A DNA stretch of 64,000 bases from Aminicella lysinilytica (GCF_004362975.1 NZ_SNXO01000009.1:1-64000); one strand, 5' to 3'. Positions 9,770 to 19,418 are shown, numbered from the stretch's first letter. Translations and numbers: made by a program. The notes: generated by a model not told the origin, from the letters alone.

Positions 9770-10484
9770 TTTCTTTCATATCCTCATCGACTATATCATT
9801 AACGAGTTCGTTGAAATCCTTACTGTTCTCCGCTTCCTTAGCGGCCTTCTTGGCATGGCGGGCCTTTCTGATAGCACGGCGCACTTCCTTATGGGCCTCT
9901 TCAGCGGCTGTTTCCGCCTCTTCAAGTTTCTCTTCCTTAGTCTTCAGAATATCCGGTTTGACATAGGTCATGTCGTAACCGAACTTGATGACAGTGGCTC
10001 CCTGGATCGCGAAACATATGCCCAGAATAGCCAGTACCGACAATGGGTACAGCAGATTATTGAAGAATGTGTACAGGCCGATGACTATGTTCAGGGCACT
10101 GATGACCAGGTCCCAGTAGAAGTCGAAATCTCTGACTATATTGGCCCTGTCGACCTTCAGCTGCGTCAGAACTACGAAGCCTCTGATACCGGATATCATG
10201 ACCCACATGCCGAAGACGACGGGCACTGCAATGTCTGCCGCCAGCTGGCCTGTAAGCACTACGACTCCGAGGATGAAAGTTGTCAGTCCCTCTGTAAGGA
10301 GCCAATGCTTCTCTTCATTGTTATCCAGGGATTTCCTGTATGAAATGCACTCGAAAATTCCTACTATAATAAGTATTATGCCAATGGGGAACGCCATCGA
10401 CATGAATGACAGTCCCGCGTTAGCTATGCAAAACACTCCGAAAAGAGTGAATAATATGCCTGCTGCAATTGTAACTATTCGCAC
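9762..10484 (-). CDS. HdeD/DUF308-family membrane protein
   Basis: This integral membrane protein of about 240 residues has roughly six hydrophobic segments in the first 170 residues. A charged helical C-terminus follows, rich in Glu, Lys and Ala, probably coiled-coil and cytoplasmic. The repeated short-loop helices match the HdeD (DUF308) family, whose E. coli member is an acid-resistance protein; the role here is unknown. The start was set at GTG 10484 because AGGAGG lies 7 nt upstream. The longer reading to 10517 would overlap that ribosome site. It is the first gene of the flavoprotein operon. Confidence 0.75.
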   Translation of the reverse strand: MRIVTIAAGILFTLFGVFCIANAGLSFMSMAFPIGIILIIVGIFECISYRKSLDNNEEKHWLLTEGLTTFILGVVVLTGQLAADIAVPVVFGMWVMISGIRGFVVLTQLKVDRANIVRDFDFYWDLVISALNIVIGLYTFFNNLLYPLSVLAILGICFAIQGATVIKFGYDMTYVKPDILKTKEEKLEEAETAAEEAHKEVRRAIRKARHAKKAAKEAENSKDFNELVNDIVDEDMKENV

Positions 10485-10519
10485 TGATATACCTCCTGAA
10501 AGTAATTGTAACATCAATC

Positions 10520-10525
10520 ATTATA
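10520..10525 (-). promoter_or_regulatory. Probable -10 box of the HdeD operon
   Basis: TATAAT on the minus strand, 36 nt upstream of the GTG start. The -35 is not clear. Confidence 0.5.
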
Positions 10526-10567
10526 CTTGGGTCCCGGACATAAGTCAAGAAAGGGGCCCCGCCCGGA

Positions 10568-11932
10568 TCAATGCATGAGCAGTCTGATGATCTTATCTTT
10601 CAGGGGCGTGTAAGGTCTGTATCTCACCGGCAGATCCAGCCAGGTGCCCTTACTGACGATGCTCCTGTAATGGGTGAATGTATCGAAGCTCTTCTTTCCG
10701 TGATAGGAGCCCATACCTGAGGCTCCCACTCCGCCGAAAGGCATTCTGGAAGTAGCCAGATGTATGATTGTGTCGTTGATGCAACCGCCTCCGAAGGAAC
10801 AGCATCTGAGGACCCTGCGCTCAGTGGATTTGCTGGCCGTGAACAGATACAGGGCCAGAGGTTTTTCGTGGGATATTATGTATTCTATACAGGTGTCTAT
10901 GTTGGTGTAGGTGATCATCGGCAGAATCGGTCCGAAGATCTCTTCCTGCATTATAGGCGAGTCAAGGCTAACATCGTCCAGCAGTGTCGGCTCTATGAAA
11001 CGACGCTCAGGATCCGTGGTTCCTCCGACTACGGCTCTGCCGCTTTCCAGAAGTCTGCTGACTCTGTCGAAATGCTTCTGATTTATTATTACGTTCATGT
11101 CGCTCATATCTCCGTCAGGGAAGAAGTCGCTGATGGCCATCTGGTATTCTGTAATGAACTCTTCCTTAACGCTTTCATGGATAAACATATAATCCGGCTC
11201 CACACAGGTCTGGCCTGCGTTGAGGACCTTGCCGAAGGCGATGCGCCTGGCTGCGATCCTGATATCCGCCGTCTGATCTACGATGACCGGGCTCTTGCCG
11301 CCCAGTTCCAGAGTCATCGGCGTCAGATATTTCGCGGCGGACTCCATGACCATGTGCCCCACTGCCGGGCTTCCTGTAAAGAAAATATAGTCGAATCTCT
11401 GCTCCAGAAGCTTGGAATTTTCCTTCCTGCCTCCCTGGACAACTGCTATATATTTAGGCGGGAATACCGAATGTATTATCTCGCCAATGGCTGCGCTGGT
11501 TGCCGGCGCGTAGGCCGACGGTTTGATGACAGCCGTGCATCCGGCGGAAATTGCTCCGATGAGCGGCTCCAGACAAAGCTGGACCGGGTAGTTCCAGGGT
11601 GACATTATGAGGGCAACGCCGTAAGGCTCCGGGGATACGTAAGACCTGGACGGAAACTGCGCCAAAGGCGTGATTTTCTCTTTGTCCATAGCCCAGCTTT
11701 CCACGTGCTTCAGGTGATAACGGATCTCGTCCAGGACCATGCCCGTCTCCGTCATATAAACCTCCAGAGGACTTTTGTTCATGTCCTCCTTCATGGCCTC
11801 GTTGAGAAGATCCTCATTATCCTTGATAGCGCCTGCCAGCCGCCTGAGCATGGCCCGGCGGAATCTGACCGACCTGGTTCCCCCTGTGTTGAAGAAATTT
11901 CTCTGCATTTTTACAAGTTTTTCTATATCCAT
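10568..11932 (-). CDS. NAD(P)-dependent aldehyde dehydrogenase
   Basis: This 454-residue enzyme oxidises an aldehyde to a carboxylate with NAD(P)+. The catalytic Cys sits in NAGQTCVEPDY and the general-base Glu in TLELGGKSP. FGGVGASGMGSYHG near the C-terminus is typical of the class 3, fatty-aldehyde (YwdH/AldH) type. The preferred substrate cannot be read off. The ATG has AAGAGGCG upstream and a full promoter at 11968-11996. It is divergent from dinB, and the two promoters lie next to one LexA-like box. Confidence 0.9.
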   Translation of the reverse strand: MDIEKLVKMQRNFFNTGGTRSVRFRRAMLRRLAGAIKDNEDLLNEAMKEDMNKSPLEVYMTETGMVLDEIRYHLKHVESWAMDKEKITPLAQFPSRSYVSPEPYGVALIMSPWNYPVQLCLEPLIGAISAGCTAVIKPSAYAPATSAAIGEIIHSVFPPKYIAVVQGGRKENSKLLEQRFDYIFFTGSPAVGHMVMESAAKYLTPMTLELGGKSPVIVDQTADIRIAARRIAFGKVLNAGQTCVEPDYMFIHESVKEEFITEYQMAISDFFPDGDMSDMNVIINQKHFDRVSRLLESGRAVVGGTTDPERRFIEPTLLDDVSLDSPIMQEEIFGPILPMITYTNIDTCIEYIISHEKPLALYLFTASKSTERRVLRCCSFGGGCINDTIIHLATSRMPFGGVGASGMGSYHGKKSFDTFTHYRSIVSKGTWLDLPVRYRPYTPLKDKIIRLLMH

Positions 11933-11967
11933 ATTTACGCCTCTTTTCGAATTTTATCGTTAGTAAG

Positions 11968-11996
11968 ATTATAATTCTTTCTCTTTCCACTTGCAA
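11968..11996 (-). promoter_or_regulatory. Sigma-A promoter of the aldehyde dehydrogenase
   Basis: On the minus strand, TTGCAA (11991-11996), a 17-nt spacer and TATAAT (11968-11973). Confidence 0.75.
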
Positions 11997-12008
11997 GAAC
12001 TTCCGTTT
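11997..12008 (+). promoter_or_regulatory. LexA-like box before dinB
   Basis: GAACTTCCGTTT matches the Gram-positive SOS box GAAC-N4-GTTC at 7 of 8 fixed bases. It overlaps the dinB -35 (12007-12012) and abuts the -35 of the divergent aldehyde dehydrogenase. SOS control of dinB is therefore likely (inference). Confidence 0.55.
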
Positions 12009-12035
12009 GCCACAGGGCCAAAGTCGGGATATAAT
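12007..12035 (+). promoter_or_regulatory. Sigma-A promoter of dinB, leaderless
   Basis: TTGCCA (12007-12012), a 17-nt spacer and TATAAT (12030-12035). The expected start point, 7 nt beyond the -10, is 12042, which is the A of the dinB ATG. Confidence 0.75.
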
Positions 12036-12041
12036 ATAGCC

Positions 12042-13244
12042 ATGGATAGAGTGATTTTACATTGTGATATGAATAGTTTCTTCTGCTCCGTGGAACTTCT
12101 GGACCACCCGGAGCTGGCCGGCGTACCGGTGGCAGTCAGCGGCAGTGCAGACAGCCGCCACGGTATTATATTGGCAAAAAACGAGCTCGCCAAGAGGGCC
12201 GGCGTCGTGACGGCGGAGACCATATGGCAGGCCCGGCGCAAGTGCCCGTCCCTGGAGCTTTTGCCGCCCCACCATGAAAAATACCATGATTACAGCGCCC
12301 GCATCAACAAAATATACCTTGAATATACGGATATGGTGGAGCCTTTCAGCGTTGACGAGTCCTGGCTTGACGTAACGGCCAGTCAGAAACTCTTCGGCAC
12401 GGGCCGCCCGATTGCAGATAGGATAAGGGCCCGGGTCCACGAGGAGCTGGGACTGACTCTATCTGCCGGCGTGTCATATAACAAAATTTTCGCTAAGATG
12501 GGCAGTGAGTATAAGAAGCCTGACGCGACTACGGAGATCACCCGCGACAATTACCAAAGCCTTCTCTGGCCTATGGCCATTGAGGAGATGTTTTTCGTGG
12601 GGTTCGCCACGGCAGGAAAACTCCGCGGCGTAGGTATCAATACTATAGGAGATCTGGCCAAGGCCGACCCCAAGAGTATGGAGTCTCTTTTGGGCAAACA
12701 GGGACCACTCCTGCGTTCTTACGCCCGGGGCGAAGACACCAGTCCCGTCTGCCTCTTCGATCAGCGTGACAAGATCAAATCCGTAGGAAACGGCTTCACT
12801 TTCAAGCGCGATCTCACAGGCCGCGATGATATAGTGACAGCTCTTCTCAGCCTGTCCGATACAGTTGCAAGCCGCCTGCGCAAATATCAGATGAAGGCCT
12901 ATGGCGTCAAGGTCGACATCAAGGATCCCAACTTCAAGAGCATATCCCGCCAGAAGCAGCTGGCGTCGCCGACTAATCTTGCTGATGAAATAAGAAAAAG
13001 CGCCATGGAGATCATCGATTCCTCCTGGCGCCTCTCCGATCCTATCAGGCTCCTGACGGTGACCGCCATAAACCTGGTAGATGAATCCGAAAGCGAACAG
13101 CTTTCCATATTTTCTGATGTCAACGCTGCCCGTGAAAAGAGCGAATCCGTTGAACGCACTATGGACGAGATCCGCCGAAAATTCGGCGACAGTTCCATAG
13201 GTTTCGGTCAGTTAATCGGCAACGATATCGGCATTGACCTGTAA
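12042..13244 (+). CDS. dinB: DNA polymerase IV (DinB)
   Basis: This Y-family translesion polymerase has 400 residues. The N-terminus MDRVILHCDMNSFF carries the first catalytic Asp and the steric-gate region. SVDESWLDV supplies the second acidic pair. Helix-hairpin-helix and little-finger domains follow, and the end matches the family length. The ATG at 12042 was preferred over 11991 because the alignment with DinB begins here. There is no Shine-Dalgarno sequence: the predicted transcript starts on the ATG itself. A LexA-like box overlaps the promoter. Confidence 0.95.
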   Translation: MDRVILHCDMNSFFCSVELLDHPELAGVPVAVSGSADSRHGIILAKNELAKRAGVVTAETIWQARRKCPSLELLPPHHEKYHDYSARINKIYLEYTDMVEPFSVDESWLDVTASQKLFGTGRPIADRIRARVHEELGLTLSAGVSYNKIFAKMGSEYKKPDATTEITRDNYQSLLWPMAIEEMFFVGFATAGKLRGVGINTIGDLAKADPKSMESLLGKQGPLLRSYARGEDTSPVCLFDQRDKIKSVGNGFTFKRDLTGRDDIVTALLSLSDTVASRLRKYQMKAYGVKVDIKDPNFKSISRQKQLASPTNLADEIRKSAMEIIDSSWRLSDPIRLLTVTAINLVDESESEQLSIFSDVNAAREKSESVERTMDEIRRKFGDSSIGFGQLIGNDIGIDL

Positions 13245-13284
13245 GACCAGCGCCGGCAGTTTCTGTCAGGCCCGGGCTCGCCGC

Positions 13285-13818
13285 TTATAGAGCCTTGATG
13301 GCCTCGACTAAAGGCCCGATAGCGCTCATATCCCTCAGGTCACAGCCGTTTCTCATACGGTCTATGAGAGAATTGCTTTCTGCCGTCTGCCCCTTGGCGT
13401 CACCCTCACCTATTAGTTTCAGTGTGAAGCCCATTATCTGCTTGTCCACGCCCGTGTTCTTGGCAGGATCATAAGCCCCCGGCAGGAAATAACAAGGCAG
13501 GCCCTCCAGCCTTTTGACGAAATTTATCTCCCGGCACTGCTGGCAGTTTTCCTCGTGATCCACCGTTATGCCAACAGCGAAAACCATGATCTTTTTCTCG
13601 CAGAGACCTTTGTTCCAGTTTTTCTTGAGAAATTCTATTCCCTTGATACCGCCGGAATAAATGCCGCCGCCGTAAACTATGACATCATAATCTTTAATGT
13701 CCTTATACTTGACCTTATGGGCGTCGAATAGATCTCCTCCGACTTCTTCCGCCACTTTCCGTGCGTATTCTTCAGTTGTTCCGTGTTTGGAATAATAAAC
13801 TACCGCTATTTTACTCAT
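13285..13818 (-). CDS. Flavodoxin-domain protein
   Basis: This 177-residue protein starts with the FMN phosphate loop motif YYSKHGTTEEYA (residues 8-19) and has VYGGGIYSG as the second FMN loop. It belongs to the flavodoxin/HemG-like group. The middle carries an unusual pair of cysteines (CQQC, about residues 97-100). Function is likely electron transfer or an NAD(P)H-quinone-type activity. Its ATG overlaps the pfkA stop as ATGA, making it the third gene of the dnaE-pfkA operon. Confidence 0.8.
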   Translation of the reverse strand: MSKIAVVYYSKHGTTEEYARKVAEEVGGDLFDAHKVKYKDIKDYDVIVYGGGIYSGGIKGIEFLKKNWNKGLCEKKIMVFAVGITVDHEENCQQCREINFVKRLEGLPCYFLPGAYDPAKNTGVDKQIMGFTLKLIGEGDAKGQTAESNSLIDRMRNGCDLRDMSAIGPLVEAIKAL

Positions 13819-14777
13819 TTACTCAATACTCCTATCAGATCGTACATTTCCATATCCAGTTCTCTGGTCTGCTCCAGGGCTTCCAGCAGATCGAATGACA
13901 CTATGGCTCCGTCTTCTGTGCCTATGGCCTTGCTCTCAGAGTCCTCCTTCAGCAGATCTACAGCCTTGGAGCCACAGAGAGTAGCCAGTATCCTATCTCT
14001 CATTGTCGGAGAACCGCCTCTCTGAAGATATGACAGAATGACCATCTTGGTCTCTCTGCCCGTGCGCTTTTCTATTTCATCGACCAGTTCCTGGGTAGTG
14101 ATATCAACGCCCTCAGCCTTGATTATTATGCTATGCTGCTTGCCCCTGTTGGCGCTCATGACTATCTTCTTGCATAGGGCCGTCACATCGTAAGGAAGCT
14201 CAGGTACCAGAATATCCTCGGCGCCGCCGGCCAGACCTGCGAAGAGAGCTATGTCGCCACAGCGTCTGCCCATGACCTCGATGACCGTAGTCCTCTCGTG
14301 AGAAGACGACGTGTCCCTTATCTTGGAAATAGCCTCCAGTACTGTAGTCACAGCCGTGTCGAAGCCAATAGTAAAATCCGTATATCCCAGGTCGTTGTCT
14401 ATAGTCCCCGGAAGTCCCATGACCTTGATGCCCTTCCGCGTCAGATCCGCAGCTCCGTGAAGGGTCCCGTCTCCGCCGATGACTACCAGACCCTCTATGC
14501 CGAAGGTGTCCAGCATGGCGATAGCCCTGTCCACGCCCTCTTCAGTTCTGAACCGCTCGCTCCTGGCGGTCTTCAGCATAGTCCCCCCACGCTGCATGAT
14601 ATCGCCTACAGAATTCCTGTCCATCTCCTCGATCTCGCCGTCGATGAGGCCCTCGTAGCCTCTCTGTATACCGTAGACCTCAAGGCCTTTATCTATACCG
14701 CACCGTACCACAGCTCTGATTGCCGCATTCATTCCCGGAGAATCCCCTCCGCTGGTAAGTACTCCTATCCTCTTCAT
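13815..14777 (-). CDS. pfkA: 6-phosphofructokinase
   Basis: PfkA phosphorylates fructose-6-phosphate with ATP at the committed step of glycolysis. It is about 320 residues, typical of the bacterial type. Motifs are GGDSPGMNAAIR near the N-terminus, GGDGT for ATP binding, and LPGTIDNDLGYTD with the catalytic Asp. The first possible codon is a GTG at 14795, but the ATG at 14777 matches the family N-terminus (MKRIGVLTSGGDSPG) and has AAGGGAG 8 nt upstream. That ribosome site lies across the end of dnaE, implying coupled translation. Confidence 0.95.
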   Translation of the reverse strand: MKRIGVLTSGGDSPGMNAAIRAVVRCGIDKGLEVYGIQRGYEGLIDGEIEEMDRNSVGDIMQRGGTMLKTARSERFRTEEGVDRAIAMLDTFGIEGLVVIGGDGTLHGAADLTRKGIKVMGLPGTIDNDLGYTDFTIGFDTAVTTVLEAISKIRDTSSSHERTTVIEVMGRRCGDIALFAGLAGGAEDILVPELPYDVTALCKKIVMSANRGKQHSIIIKAEGVDITTQELVDEIEKRTGRETKMVILSYLQRGGSPTMRDRILATLCGSKAVDLLKEDSESKAIGTEDGAIVSFDLLEALEQTRELDMEMYDLIGVLSK

Positions 14778-14791
14778 CTTAGCATCTCCCT

Positions 14792-17700
14792 TCACCTTTC
14801 GATTTTCACATTGCTGTTGCCGACTATGGCCCCAAGCTGTGACTTCAGACCTTCCGACGGCTCTATTCCCGCCCTTGGATCGGTCCTGACTATTTTCCCG
14901 TTCTGCAGGTACATGAGGCCTGTGGCCCCTCCGTGATTCCTGCGGAACAGTTTATGAATGAGTTCAAGGGTCTCGGCCTCGTCCACCTCTGCAGGTATCC
15001 TGACCTTGACTATGGCTCCGTCCTCAGTATCCTCTATGGCCTCATCCATATCCACTACGGAATCCGCCAGAAGCTTCGGCACTTCGCCCTCCTTGAAGTT
15101 GAGTTTTCCCTTGATTATGACCACCTTGTCCGGCATTATATCCTGCTGGCATCTCTCGTAAACATTAGGGAAAACCACTACCTCCACAGGGCCGTAAAGG
15201 TCTTCCATGTCAACAAAAGCCATCATTTTGTTATTTTTTGTGACCAGATTTTTCTTGCCGGTGATCATGCCCGCCATGACGACCTTCATGCCGTCATAAA
15301 TGTCCGCGCCGCCTTCTGCCATTCCGGCCTCGGCCATGTCGGCGTCTTCATCATCGGCAGTTCCCACCGCCTGGAGATCCTTGGCTGTCACCGTTGCCAG
15401 CTTGTCGATGCGGCCTGCGTACTCGTTCAAAGGGTGGTCCGTAATATACACGCCCAGCATTTCCTTCTCCATGGACAAAAGGACCTTCTTGCTGAAGTTT
15501 TCTACCTTAGGTAGCTGGCCGCTGGTGTCGCCGGTGTTCATTTCCTCGCTGCTGGTCTGGAACAAAGACATCTGCCCGGCGATGTTTCTCCTGGCGTCGT
15601 TCTGAGCGCCCTCCATGAGCCGCTCGTAGACGGCCAGATGAGCTGCCCTGTTAGGATTCAGGCAATCCAGAGCGCCGGCCTTGATGAGGCTTTCCACGGC
15701 TTTCTTATTGACTACGCTTACATCTATATTGCTTATGAACCTGAAGATGTCCTCCGGTTCGCCCTTGGTCTCTCTGGTCTCGATTATATTCTCTATGGCG
15801 TTTTCACCGACGTTCTTCACGCCCATAAGGCCGAATCTTATCTTGCCGTTGACGACGGTGAACTTCTTGCTGCTTTCATTTATATCCGGCGGCAGGACTT
15901 CAATGCCCATTTCCTCGCAGTTCCTGATGTACTTGGAAATAGACGTGGCGTCGCCCATGACGCTGCTCATGAGAGCGGCCATGAATTCCACAGCGTAATA
16001 CTTCTTCAGATAGCCTGTCTCGTAGGCCACCACGGCATAAGCCGCCGCGTGGGATTTATTGAAGGCGTACTGAGCGAAGGTCTCCATGTCGGCGAAGATG
16101 CTCTCTGCCGCTTCCTGAGATATGCCATTGCGCACGCTACCCATGATCTCTATGTTGCCATTTTCGTCATCCTTGCCGTGGATGAAGTATTCCTTCTCCT
16201 GAAGCATGACATCCCGCTTCTTTTTACTCATGGCGCGGCGAACGATGTCCGAACGGCCGAAGCTGTAGCCGGCCAGATCCCGGACGATCTGCATTACCTG
16301 CTCTTGGTATACCAGGCAACCGTAGGTAACGTCAAGTATGGGCGCCAGTTCTGGCGTCACGTACTTGATCCTCTTCGGGTCCTTCTTATTGGCTATATAT
16401 GTCGGTATGGAGTCCATAGGGCCCGGTCTGTACAGTGATATCCCGGCCACTACATCCTCGAAGCATGTAGGCTTCAGATTCTTCATGAAGGAAGTCATGC
16501 CGGCGCTTTCCAGCTGGAAAACTCCCTCGGTGTTGCCCCTGGCGATCATGTCGTAAACGGCTCTGTCATCGTAGCCCATTCTGGCGAAATCTATAGTGTC
16601 GCCGCAGTCCTGCCTGATAAGTTCCAGGGCGTCTCTGATGACAGTCAGGTTCCTCAGTCCCAGGAAGTCCATCTTCAAAAGGCCCAGCTCCTCTATAGTC
16701 GTCATGTTGAACTGTGTGGCCACGCCCTTATCTGTCATGTACAAAGGTACATATTCGTCTAATGGCAGTCTGGAGATAACGACTCCCGCCGCATGGGTAG
16801 ATGCGTGGCGCGGCATTCCCTCCAGGGCTCTCGACATGTCCAGGACCTTGGCTACCCGTTCGTCGCTGTCGTACATGGCCTTCAGCTCCGGGTTGGTGTT
16901 CAAAGCTTTCTCTATGGTCATGTGCAGATCGAATGGTATTGCCTTGGCGATCTTATCTGTGTCGGCGTAGCTCATGTCCAAGGCTCTGCCTACGTCTCTT
17001 ACTGCAGCCTTGGCCTTCATTGTCCCGAAGGTTATTATCTGGGAAACATTGGCTTCCCCGTATTTTCTCTTAACGTAATCTATTACCTCGCCTCTGCGCT
17101 CGATGCAGAAATCCACATCGATATCAGGCATGCTGACTCTCTCAGGATTGAGGAACCGTTCGAATATCAGGTTATATCTTATAGGATCGATGTCGGTTAT
17201 CCTCAGGCAGTAGGCCACCAGACTTCCGGCGGCAGAGCCTCTTCCCGGTCCCACCATGATCCCGCTGTTCTTGGCGAAATTAATGAAGTCCCAGACTATG
17301 AGGAAGTACTCCACATAACCCATGGATTCGATGACTCCCAGTTCATATTCCAGCCTCTTCTGAAGCTGAGCTGTCACTGTGTCATATCTGTCCTTAAGGC
17401 CTTCAGCACAAAGCTCCCTGAGATACTGCTGGTTGGTCTTTCCTTCCGGCGGCAAAAATTCCGGCAGGTGGTATTCTCCAAAGGTGAATTCCACATTGCA
17501 TTCCTTAGCGATCTTCTCTGTGTTATTAACTGCGTCAGGCGCGATCCCATCGAAAAGCTTCCGCATTTCTTCCTCGCTTTTCAGGTAGAACTGATCGTTG
17601 GGAAAGCGCATGCGATGTTCATCGTAAATAGACGTTGCGGTCTGAATTGCAAGGAGCACGTCGTGGGCCTCGGCATCGGACTGTCTCACATAGTGGACGT

Positions 17701-18313
17701 CATTGGTGCAAACCATAGGTATGCCAAGTTCCTTGGACAGCCTGACGATCTCCGGATTGATGAAGGCCTCTTCCTGAAGGCCCTGATCCTGAAGTTCCAG
17801 ATAAAAATTCCCCGGTCCGAAAATGTCCAGAAGTTCTGCGGCTTCCTTCCTGGCCCCGGCGTAATCTCTGTTCAAAAGGCGATTCTGCACGTTTCCTGCC
17901 AGGCAGGCGGACAGTGCGATTATACCGTCGCTGTGAGTTCTGAGCATGTCCCTATCTATGCGCGGCTTATAGTAAAAGCCCTTGGTAAAGCCTGCGGAGA
18001 CGATCTTGATGAGATTCTTATACCCTTCGTTATCCTTTGCCAGCAGCACAAGATGACCCTGATACTTATCTTTGTCAGGATCTTTGTCAGCCATAGTGCG
18101 GGCCGCCGTGTAGACCTCGCAGCCTATGACGGGATGTATGCCCTGCTTCTTGCACTCTTTGTAAAAGTCTATAACGCCGAACATGACGCCATGGTCAGTG
18201 ATCGCGAGGGAGTCCATGCCCAGTTCTTTGGCTCTGGCCACCACATCAGTTATGCGGGCGGCGCCGTCCAGCAGGCTGTATTCCGTATGAACGTGTAAGT
18301 GTGTAAATGCCAT
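14792..18313 (-). CDS. dnaE: DNA polymerase III subunit alpha (DnaE)
   Basis: This replicative polymerase of 1173 residues has an N-terminal PHP domain (HLHVHTEYSLLDG), the C-family palm with GPGRGSAAGS and the PDIDVDF metal-binding Asp motif. A helix-hairpin-helix and an OB-fold follow. There is no exonuclease insertion, so it is the DnaE1 type rather than PolC. The ATG is preceded by GAGGTACGGAA. It heads the dnaE-pfkA-flavodoxin operon, an order seen in many Clostridia. Confidence 0.97.
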   Translation of the reverse strand: MAFTHLHVHTEYSLLDGAARITDVVARAKELGMDSLAITDHGVMFGVIDFYKECKKQGIHPVIGCEVYTAARTMADKDPDKDKYQGHLVLLAKDNEGYKNLIKIVSAGFTKGFYYKPRIDRDMLRTHSDGIIALSACLAGNVQNRLLNRDYAGARKEAAELLDIFGPGNFYLELQDQGLQEEAFINPEIVRLSKELGIPMVCTNDVHYVRQSDAEAHDVLLAIQTATSIYDEHRMRFPNDQFYLKSEEEMRKLFDGIAPDAVNNTEKIAKECNVEFTFGEYHLPEFLPPEGKTNQQYLRELCAEGLKDRYDTVTAQLQKRLEYELGVIESMGYVEYFLIVWDFINFAKNSGIMVGPGRGSAAGSLVAYCLRITDIDPIRYNLIFERFLNPERVSMPDIDVDFCIERRGEVIDYVKRKYGEANVSQIITFGTMKAKAAVRDVGRALDMSYADTDKIAKAIPFDLHMTIEKALNTNPELKAMYDSDERVAKVLDMSRALEGMPRHASTHAAGVVISRLPLDEYVPLYMTDKGVATQFNMTTIEELGLLKMDFLGLRNLTVIRDALELIRQDCGDTIDFARMGYDDRAVYDMIARGNTEGVFQLESAGMTSFMKNLKPTCFEDVVAGISLYRPGPMDSIPTYIANKKDPKRIKYVTPELAPILDVTYGCLVYQEQVMQIVRDLAGYSFGRSDIVRRAMSKKKRDVMLQEKEYFIHGKDDENGNIEIMGSVRNGISQEAAESIFADMETFAQYAFNKSHAAAYAVVAYETGYLKKYYAVEFMAALMSSVMGDATSISKYIRNCEEMGIEVLPPDINESSKKFTVVNGKIRFGLMGVKNVGENAIENIIETRETKGEPEDIFRFISNIDVSVVNKKAVESLIKAGALDCLNPNRAAHLAVYERLMEGAQNDARRNIAGQMSLFQTSSEEMNTGDTSGQLPKVENFSKKVLLSMEKEMLGVYITDHPLNEYAGRIDKLATVTAKDLQAVGTADDEDADMAEAGMAEGGADIYDGMKVVMAGMITGKKNLVTKNNKMMAFVDMEDLYGPVEVVVFPNVYERCQQDIMPDKVVIIKGKLNFKEGEVPKLLADSVVDMDEAIEDTEDGAIVKVRIPAEVDEAETLELIHKLFRRNHGGATGLMYLQNGKIVRTDPRAGIEPSEGLKSQLGAIVGNSNVKIER

Positions 18314-18330
18314 TTCCGTACCTCTTATTC

Positions 18331-18350
18331 AATGGTATTATTGTACCATT
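18331..18350. repeat. 20-bp inverted repeat between dnaE and phzF
   Basis: AATGGTA and TACCATT are separated by 6 nt in the divergent intergenic region. It may be an operator. A TATAAT for phzF lies just downstream at about 18366. Confidence 0.5.
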
Positions 18351-18412
18351 AATTTCACTGATATGGTATAATGTAATCAAATAATTTAGTAATTTTGGGG
18401 AGGTAATCACAT

Positions 18413-19288
18413 ATGAAATTTCTTATAGTAGACGCCTTTACGGAAACTACCTTCGGCGGCAATCCGGCCGGAGTCGTTCTGCTGCCTGAGGGCGCAGATT
18501 TTCCATCGGATGAGACTATGGTCAAGACCGCCGCTGAGCTGAGATATTCTGAGACGGCGTTCATCAAAGTCCTTGGAGATAACGAGTTCAATATCCGCTA
18601 CTTCACGCCGGCTGCTGAAGTGGATCTCTGCGGCCACGCCACTATTGGTTCTTTCTGCGCTCTGCAGCACCTGGGCCTGATCAAGACCGGCGACACCTGT
18701 GTCAATCACACCTGCGCCGGGGATCTGGAGATAAATGTCGGCGATGGCTTCGTCATGATGGAAATGGCAACGCCGCAGGACCTGGCTACTATTGATACAC
18801 CTGAGGCTCTCGAGGAGCTTTACAATGTTATGGGTACAAAATATGACTCGTCTAAAGTCACGCTTCTGCCGAAGCTGATTTCTACGGGTCTGCCTGATAT
18901 AATGATGCCTCTTGCGACTCAGGCTGATTTAAATGCAATGGAGCCTGATATGAAGGCGCTTTCTGCTCTGTCTGAGCGTTACGGAGTGACCGGCGTCCAC
19001 GCCTTTACTCTGGATTCAGAGGAAGGCGTAACTGCCCACTGCAGAAATTTCGCTCCTCTATATGACATCGACGAAGAAGCAGCTACGGGAACTTCCAACG
19101 GAGCCCTGACCTACTACTTCCTTCTGAATAAAATAATCAAACCGGTGGATAAGTGCAAGATCATTCAGGGCGAAAGTATGGACAGGCCTTCGATAATCCT
19201 TTCGGAAATCGATGCCAGCGGCGCCGACTGCAAAATCAAGGTCGGCGGCAAAGCAGTAGTTCTGGCCGAAGGAGAAATAAATATATAA
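18413..19288 (+). CDS. PhzF-family isomerase
   Basis: This 291-residue protein is of the phenazine-biosynthesis-like PhzF / diaminopimelate-epimerase-like fold, a cofactor-free isomerase family. Visible signatures are GGNPAGVVL near residue 16, SETAFI containing the family catalytic Glu, and EAATGTSNGAL in the second half-barrel. There is no phenazine cluster, so a general isomerase role is more likely. GGGGAGG precedes the ATG by 8 nt. Confidence 0.88.
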   Translation: MKFLIVDAFTETTFGGNPAGVVLLPEGADFPSDETMVKTAAELRYSETAFIKVLGDNEFNIRYFTPAAEVDLCGHATIGSFCALQHLGLIKTGDTCVNHTCAGDLEINVGDGFVMMEMATPQDLATIDTPEALEELYNVMGTKYDSSKVTLLPKLISTGLPDIMMPLATQADLNAMEPDMKALSALSERYGVTGVHAFTLDSEEGVTAHCRNFAPLYDIDEEAATGTSNGALTYYFLLNKIIKPVDKCKIIQGESMDRPSIILSEIDASGADCKIKVGGKAVVLAEGEINI

Positions 19289-19308
19289 GGGCCGCGGCAA
19301 AGTTCAGT

Positions 19309-19363
19309 TGGATTATTTTCCTTAATAATGAACGATCCTGTGGATTATTTTCCTTAATAATGA
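19309..19363. repeat. Two 23-bp direct repeats
   Basis: TGGATTATTTTCCTTAATAA plus TGA occurs identically at 19309-19331 and 19341-19363. It lies between phzF and the promoter of the next gene. Its role is unknown. Confidence 0.85.
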
Positions 19364-19389
19364 TTAGAATTGTCAGATAAGTGTACCTA

Positions 19390-19418
19390 TTGATTATGAT
19401 ATTCTTTAGTGATATAAT
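19390..19418 (+). promoter_or_regulatory. Sigma-A promoter of the small unknown gene
   Basis: TTGATT (19390-19395), a 17-nt spacer and TATAAT (19413-19418). Confidence 0.8.

Noticed and set aside
16793-18298. 501-codon open frame opposite dnaE
   Set aside because: It is an antisense shadow of a well-conserved dnaE frame; its peptide shows no family features.
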